Shown: piece after piece, positions 59,737-64,000 of the stretch | How positions within the stretch are numbered: the first letter of the stretch is position 1 | How the letters are laid out: every line of letters begins with the position of its first letter | Assembly (NCBI RefSeq): GCF_000195085.1 | Contig: NC_015380.1 | Location: forward strand, 172,001-236,000 | Reading direction: 5' to 3' | DNA: 64,000 nt | Source: Candidatus Pelagibacter sp. IMCC9063 | Lineage (GTDB): Bacteria; Pseudomonadota; Alphaproteobacteria; Pelagibacterales; Pelagibacteraceae | Translations under genes and position numbers: made by a program | The notes under the pieces: model-generated | What the model saw: only the letters and a program-made list of their open reading frames with translations | Databases searched by the model: none | Told to the model about the DNA's origin: nothing

Positions 59737-60633
59737 ATGAACTGGATATTAATCACAATATTTGCGGCTTTTTTTCAAAATTTAAGATCGAGCCTGCAAA
59801 AAAACCTCAATAAAGACATATCTCTAGTTGCATCCACTTATGTGAGATTTGTTTTCTGTCTGCCATTTGCTGCTGTCTTATACTTTTCTTATTTTCAAAA
59901 CTTTGAAATAGTACTTTTTACGATTCAACAAGATGATTTTTTATTTTATATTTTTTTAGCAGCCATCTCTCAAATTTTTTTTACTTTTCTTCTTTTGTAT
60001 TCTTTTCAATTTTCTAATTTTATGATTGGAACAACTTTAAGCAAAACAGAAGTTGTTCAAATTGCAATTTTAGAAATTATTATTTTACATGATAAATTTA
60101 ATTACTGGACCATTGTGGGTATTATTGTTTCAACGATCGGAGTATTTATATTCTCGACTAAAGATCGTAATGCTATTTTTAAAAATTTATTATCTAAATC
60201 TACTTTAGTTGGGTTAGCCTGTGGTTTTTTATTAGCTTTAAGCGTGGTAGCTTTTAGAGCGGCAGCTCTAAGTTTGGGGGATTTAAAGTCTAACCTTGAA
60301 ATGGCTTTAAGCACTTTGTTTTTTGGGGTTTTAATTCAAACTTTTATTTTAACAGTTTACATTTCTTTGTTTGAAAAAGAGCAATTTAAAAAAATCTACC
60401 AAAATAAAAAACAATGTATTGCAACAGGATTTTGCGGATTCATTACAACGCTATCGTGGTTTTATGTATTTACTTTAATGCAAGCAGCTATTGTTAGAGC
60501 TGTTGGGCAAATTGAATTATTATTTAGCTATATAGCTTCTAGATATTACTTTAAAGAAAAGATCAAATTGATTGAAGTAATTGGAATTTTAGTATTTGCT
60601 ATTGGTGTTGGTGTTATCTTGGTAGCAAAGTAA
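59737..60633 (+). CDS. EamA/DMT-superfamily transporter
   Basis: 298 residues with about ten helices in two EamA halves; the second half ends AIVRAVGQIELLFSYIASRYYFKEKIKLIEVIGILVF-type (key words VGQIELL, YFKEKI), typical of the drug/metabolite transporter superfamily. Likely an inner-membrane exporter or importer of small metabolites. Substrate cannot be told. Divergent from aceE. Confidence 0.85.
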   Translation: MNWILITIFAAFFQNLRSSLQKNLNKDISLVASTYVRFVFCLPFAAVLYFSYFQNFEIVLFTIQQDDFLFYIFLAAISQIFFTFLLLYSFQFSNFMIGTTLSKTEVVQIAILEIIILHDKFNYWTIVGIIVSTIGVFIFSTKDRNAIFKNLLSKSTLVGLACGFLLALSVVAFRAAALSLGDLKSNLEMALSTLFFGVLIQTFILTVYISLFEKEQFKKIYQNKKQCIATGFCGFITTLSWFYVFTLMQAAIVRAVGQIELLFSYIASRYYFKEKIKLIEVIGILVFAIGVGVILVAK

Positions 60634-60693
60634 AGCTAAGCTATAATATTTCGACAGGATATCTAAACCTTAGATAGTTAAGGCTTATGTTAG

Positions 60694-60930
60694 TTAAATT
60701 TTACCTAGTTTAAGGTTAAATTCATTTGCAATCATAAGAAGTTTTTTTCCTTGTTCCGTAAGTTCTATTCCTCGAATATCTCTTTTAAATACTCTAAATC
60801 CAATTTTTTTTTCTAATTGGATAACATCTCGGCTTAAGGTGGATTGTGATTTGCCAATTATTTGTGCAGCGGCTGTGAAACTTTTATTACCGCAAATTTT
60901 AGCAAAAACTTGTATTCTTCTCCAGTCCAT
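60694..60930 (-). CDS. LysR-type helix-turn-helix protein lacking the effector domain
   Basis: 78 residues covering only the LysR DNA-binding domain: WRRIQVFAKICGNKSFTAAA, then SQSTLSRDVIQLEKKIGFRVF and LTEQGKKLL. Full LysR proteins are about 300 residues; here the frame stops and the EamA gene ends only 60 bp further on, so no effector domain is left. Either a stand-alone regulator or a remnant. It lies between EamA and amt. Confidence 0.75.
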   Translation of the reverse strand: MDWRRIQVFAKICGNKSFTAAAQIIGKSQSTLSRDVIQLEKKIGFRVFKRDIRGIELTEQGKKLLMIANEFNLKLGKI

Positions 60931-61014
60931 ACAGACTGAAATATCTTAATCAAAACATTAAGCGAATATTTTCTTAGCGTACTAGCTATGTCCTAAGTGG
61001 GTAGCTGAAAACGC

Positions 61015-61042
61015 ATAGGCCCATAAATTATTACGGGCCTAT
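61015..61042 (-). terminator. Terminator hairpin after amt
   Basis: ATAGGCCC (61015-61022) pairs with GGGCCTAT (61035-61042), a perfect 8-bp stem with a 12-base loop, 27 bp after the amt stop; GCGTTTTC follows on the minus strand. Confidence 0.6.
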
Positions 61043-61068
61043 AATTGTACTACTAACTAAAGAGATAA

Positions 61069-62352
61069 TTAGTCTCGGATAGCGTATGCTCGTACTCCGA
61101 TTTCAGAAACATCTGTTCCTTTTTTCTGAGCTTCATCACTAATTCTGATGCCTACCGTAGCTTTTAAGATAGACCAGACGATCATTGATGCGACAAACAT
61201 AAACACTACTACTGAGAAAGTTCCTAAGAACTGAGTAGCAAATGATGTGTCTTTATTGGTAATTGGTACTGCTAAAGTTCCCCAAATTCCTGCGAATAAG
61301 TGAACTGGAATAGCTCCCACAACATCATCGATTTTTAGTTTTTCAAGCAATGATGTACCAGCCACAACTACTGTTGCACCGATACCACCGATACAAATAG
61401 CTGCAATAGGAGATGGTGCTAATGGTTCTGCAGTAATTGCAACTAAACCACCTAATGCTCCATTAAGCATCATGACGACATCAGTTTTTCCACCAACAAA
61501 TCTTGTGATTAATGCATTTACCAACACTCCAGCTGCTGCTGCTAAGTTAGTGTTGATAAAAATAGTAGATATTGCAGAGGCATCGGCAAACGTTCCGAGT
61601 GCCAACTGAGATCCACCATTAAAACCAAACCAACCAAACCAAAGAACAAAAGTTCCAAGGGTTGCTAGAGGAATCGAAGACGCCGCAAATGGGAGAAGAT
61701 TTTTTCCACTGGTAAATCGTCCCACTCTTGGTCCTAAAATGATTGCACCTGCAAGAGCTGCTGCTCCACCTGCTGCATGAACTAAAGTTGAACCTGCAAA
61801 ATCTGAGAATCCTTTTGCAGCTAACCATCCTCCGCCCCACTGCCATCCCATTTCAATTGGGTACAAAACCCCAGTTAAAATAGCAACGAACAAAAAGAAA
61901 GGCCAAATTTTTATTCTTTCAGCTAAAGTTCCAGATACAATTGATGCAGTTGTTGCAGCAAATACCATTTGGAAATACCAGTCAGATCCTGCTGCATAAG
62001 TATCTTTTGCAAAGTCTGTTCCGTCTGACCAGGAAGAGAAGCTACCTATAAAACCACCTTCAGAAATTCCATAAGCTACATTATATCCACAAAGCCAAAA
62101 CATAATTCCAGCGATAGAATATAAACCGATATTTTTTGCAGCAATCGAGGAAACACTCTTCGATGTTACAAGTCCGCATTCTAACATGGCAAATCCTGGC
62201 GCCATAAACATTACTAGAAAGCCACAAATTAAAAACAATAACGTATTAAATACGAATTGAGTTTCTGCATTTACTGTTGATTCAGCTGCAAAAGATGGAC
62301 TTACAAAAAGTAACGAAAAAATTGCTACAAGCAATAAATTTTTTATTTTCAT
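61069..62352 (-). CDS. amt: Ammonium transporter Amt
   Basis: 427 residues with signal peptide (about 1-22) and 11 helices. The twin pore histidines are visible in TLVHAAGGAAALAGA and IPVHLFAGIWGT, and FMAPGFAMLECG and GFNGGSQLALG are family motifs. Conducts ammonium under nitrogen limitation. Usually paired with glnK; none is adjacent here. The 267-bp leader contains inverted repeats that may be regulatory. Confidence 0.95.
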   Translation of the reverse strand: MKIKNLLLVAIFSLLFVSPSFAAESTVNAETQFVFNTLLFLICGFLVMFMAPGFAMLECGLVTSKSVSSIAAKNIGLYSIAGIMFWLCGYNVAYGISEGGFIGSFSSWSDGTDFAKDTYAAGSDWYFQMVFAATTASIVSGTLAERIKIWPFFLFVAILTGVLYPIEMGWQWGGGWLAAKGFSDFAGSTLVHAAGGAAALAGAIILGPRVGRFTSGKNLLPFAASSIPLATLGTFVLWFGWFGFNGGSQLALGTFADASAISTIFINTNLAAAAGVLVNALITRFVGGKTDVVMMLNGALGGLVAITAEPLAPSPIAAICIGGIGATVVVAGTSLLEKLKIDDVVGAIPVHLFAGIWGTLAVPITNKDTSFATQFLGTFSVVVFMFVASMIVWSILKATVGIRISDEAQKKGTDVSEIGVRAYAIRD

Positions 62353-62619
62353 TATTTATCTCCTTTTGATTATTAAAAAATTAACCATACTGATCCAAAA
62401 AAAAATAAGGATAGTTAAAAATACTTAACTGTCATGAAGATTGCAGATATCTAAAAGCAGAATAGGAGCTATGAATTTTTTGCTAGGTTGGGGTGTGCTT
62501 TAATTTAACTAACAGGGGACTGAATGAAAAAACCAAAGCACACTTAATATGAATCGTTAATATGATTTGCTCCATTTTAAAACCAACCATGAGGGGAATC
62601 GCGTAAAACGATTCTTGAT
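62353..62619. promoter_or_regulatory. amt leader region with inverted repeats
   Basis: No ORF seen. AGTTAA (62412-62417) and TTAACT (62424-62429) flank 6 bases. GTGTGCTTT (62493-62501) and AAAGCACAC (62535-62543) form a perfect 9-bp inverted repeat around 33 bases. GAATCG and CGATTC around 62596-62614 form a small hairpin just after the aminotransferase gene. Which, if any, are functional is unknown. Confidence 0.4.
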
Positions 62620-63471
62620 CTATTTGAGGTGCTTTAAGGCCTGTTTTATATAAGCTTCTCTCAAAGCTTTCGTAAAAATACCAGGTTTTCCAGAGCTTAT
62701 ATTACTTTCATTAATTTTTACTACTCCTGTGACGAACGTAGTAGCAGAAGTGATAAATGCCTCGTCTGCATTCTCTGCCTCGGTGACCGTAAATTGCTTA
62801 GCGGTTACTTTATAATTTAGCTGCTTTGCAACGTTGATAACCGCTTCTCTGGTAATGCCTTTTAGAATTAGATTGTCAGCTTCTCTTGTGTAGATATTCT
62901 TTCCTTTAATAATCCATGCATTGTTAGAAGACCCTTCCATCACATACCCATTTTGTGTCATCCAAGCATCATCGGCACCCTGCTTCATGGCTTCTGTTTT
63001 TGCCATAGATGGGTAAAGTAGTTGTGTAGTTTTAATATCACAACGTTTCCATCTCAAGTCATCAATAGTAACAATAGAGATTCCATTATGTACGCTCGGA
63101 TTATCTATTAAATTTTTTTTTTGAGTAAATGCAGTAATCGTTAACGCTGTTTTAGAATCGGGAAAAGCAAAATCTCTTTCTGCAATACCTCTGCTTACTT
63201 GCAAATAAACGATTCCTTCTTTAATTTCATTTAGATCAACTAGTTTTCTATGAAATGTTAGAAATTCTTCTTCATTAATTGTAGGTCCAAAATTTAGTTC
63301 TTTCATAGACCTTTTCAATCGTTCTATATGATTATCAAAATCAACTAACTTTCCATTCAATACAGATGTCACTTCGTACACAGAATCTGCAAATAAAAAT
63401 GCTCTGTCAAAAATTGAAACTTTTGCATCCTGCTCTGCAATAAATTCTCCGTTTACATATGCTGTTCTCAT
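62620..63471 (-). CDS. dat: D-amino acid aminotransferase (class IV PLP)
   Basis: 283 residues. Class IV aminotransferase: YVNGEFIAEQDAKVSIFDRAFLFADSVYEV at the N-terminus (key part RAFLFADSVYE), the PLP Lys in RCDIKTTQLLYPSMAK, and GYVMEGSSNNAWI. The DIKTTQLL segment is closer to D-alanine aminotransferases than to branched-chain enzymes. Makes D-glutamate/D-alanine for peptidoglycan. Follows nadB by 15 bp, probably co-transcribed. Confidence 0.87.
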   Translation of the reverse strand: MRTAYVNGEFIAEQDAKVSIFDRAFLFADSVYEVTSVLNGKLVDFDNHIERLKRSMKELNFGPTINEEEFLTFHRKLVDLNEIKEGIVYLQVSRGIAERDFAFPDSKTALTITAFTQKKNLIDNPSVHNGISIVTIDDLRWKRCDIKTTQLLYPSMAKTEAMKQGADDAWMTQNGYVMEGSSNNAWIIKGKNIYTREADNLILKGITREAVINVAKQLNYKVTAKQFTVTEAENADEAFITSATTFVTGVVKINESNISSGKPGIFTKALREAYIKQALKHLK

Positions 63472-63486
63472 AATTTGATACTTTCT

Positions 63487-64000
63487 TTAAGCTATATTTG
63501 TTTCTTCTACAAAATTTTTATTTAATAAATATTGATTCATATCTTCAATCGTAAACACATTACTAAAAGCAAATGTATTATCAATTTTTGCAAAATCATT
63601 TCTATAATGAGTTCCTCTGCTCTCTTGTCTCATAATGGCAGCATATGTTATTAGCCTAGAAATTAAAATCATATCCTTTAATTTTGCCGATAAATGTTTT
63701 GATTCTCTTTCTATTCGGTCAAATTCTATAAAGGCTTGGTTTAAGCTTTGATTGTTTCTTTCTAGACCGACGTTTCTTGTCATGTTTGATCGTAATTGCC
63801 ATATGTATTTTTTAGCTCTAATTTTACTTATTGTTTTTTCTTTAGGAAAATAATTTTCAATATTAATTTTTTCTAATTTCGTTTGATCGATTGTTTTGGA
63901 ATTAATTGCCTCTGCTATTTTTTTAGCAAATACAAAAGCTTCTAACAAAGAATTGCTTGCCAAACGATTTGCTCCATGAGCTCCTGTAGAACTAGTTTCT
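63487..64000 (-). CDS. nadB: L-aspartate oxidase NadB (partial, N-terminus outside window)
   Basis: The frame enters at the right edge with ETSSTGAHGANRLASNSLLE, the FAD-family motif shared by NadB and SdhA. It continues with MRQESRGTHYRNDF and the helical C-terminal domain of NadB. About 171 residues are visible of an enzyme of roughly 500. It oxidises aspartate to iminoaspartate for NAD synthesis. Apparent starts inside this stretch are not the true start. Confidence 0.88.
   Translation of the reverse strand, partial: ETSSTGAHGANRLASNSLLEAFVFAKKIAEAINSKTIDQTKLEKINIENYFPKEKTISKIRAKKYIWQLRSNMTRNVGLERNNQSLNQAFIEFDRIERESKHLSAKLKDMILISRLITYAAIMRQESRGTHYRNDFAKIDNTFAFSNVFTIEDMNQYLLNKNFVEETNIA

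Noticed and set aside
60985-61000. Palindrome-like TCCTAAGTGGGT near the LysR stub
   Set aside because: The spacer is 2 instead of 3 bases and the first base does not fit, so it is not counted as a ninth operator.

Overview
The window is AT-rich DNA with short intergenic gaps. Its transporter set is typical of marine oligotrophs: TRAP, TAXI and tripartite tricarboxylate receptors plus an ammonium channel. This suggests a free-living marine alphaproteobacterium of the SAR11 / AEGEAN-169 / HIMB59 kind. That placement is inference; no rRNA or universal marker protein lies in the window. Left flank (1-2334): a DoxX-type membrane protein cut by the window edge, a HupE/UreJ-type membrane protein, a divergent DUF4198-type protein, and an intact tRNA-Arg(ACG). 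Surface-structure block (about 2335-44295): almost every gene here builds or controls the cell surface. It encodes a nearly complete retractable type IVa pilus: PilMN fusion, PilO, PilP, PilQ, PilB, PilC, PilT, PilD, FimT/PilV/PilW/PilX minor pilins, PilY1 and two PilA/PilE-like pilins. It also encodes six large outer-membrane proteins that look like autotransporters (four with beta-propeller-like repeats, one C-type lectin, one Asn/Thr-rich), a FecR-domain protein with a very lysine-rich tail, and a TPR/outer-membrane protein. Control genes are a CHASE2-PP2C phosphatase, a STAS anti-anti-sigma protein, an RsbW-like HATPase and a winged-helix regulator. The block starts at the tRNA-Arg gene and ends at a 43-nt partial copy of that gene in the same orientation, as expected of an integrated genomic island. 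A possible integrase remnant sits beside the intact tRNA. A 13-bp palindrome, RCCYANNNTRGGY, occurs eight times, once or twice upstream of each inferred surface transcription unit, and I saw it nowhere else in the window. A second 11-bp element, TTGTGTTAGA(G/C), is repeated eight times at about 21-bp spacing in front of the pilMN operon. Right flank (44424-64000): a small zinc-ribbon protein and a TAXI receptor; then a sugar-acid cluster of a rhamnonate-dehydratase-like enolase, PdxA-like dehydrogenase, GntR regulator, TctCBA transporter, FAH-family hydrolase and SDR dehydrogenase. The enzymes match the non-phosphorylating deoxy-sugar-acid route to pyruvate and lactate. Next are a TRAP DctPQM operon with an isocitrate-lyase-family enzyme, homodimeric pyruvate dehydrogenase E1, an EamA exporter, a LysR-type HTH stub, Amt, a D-amino-acid aminotransferase and the C-terminal part of NadB. 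How it fits together (inference): the block looks like one surface-attachment programme, with retractile pili plus adhesins carrying exchangeable binding heads, run by a shared operator and a partner-switching phosphatase/STAS/kinase module. Four of its genes (pilC, pilD, pilX and one autotransporter) have reading frames broken exactly at A or T homopolymers. That could be phase variation, slippage or sequencing error, and it is the main point to settle before interpreting function.
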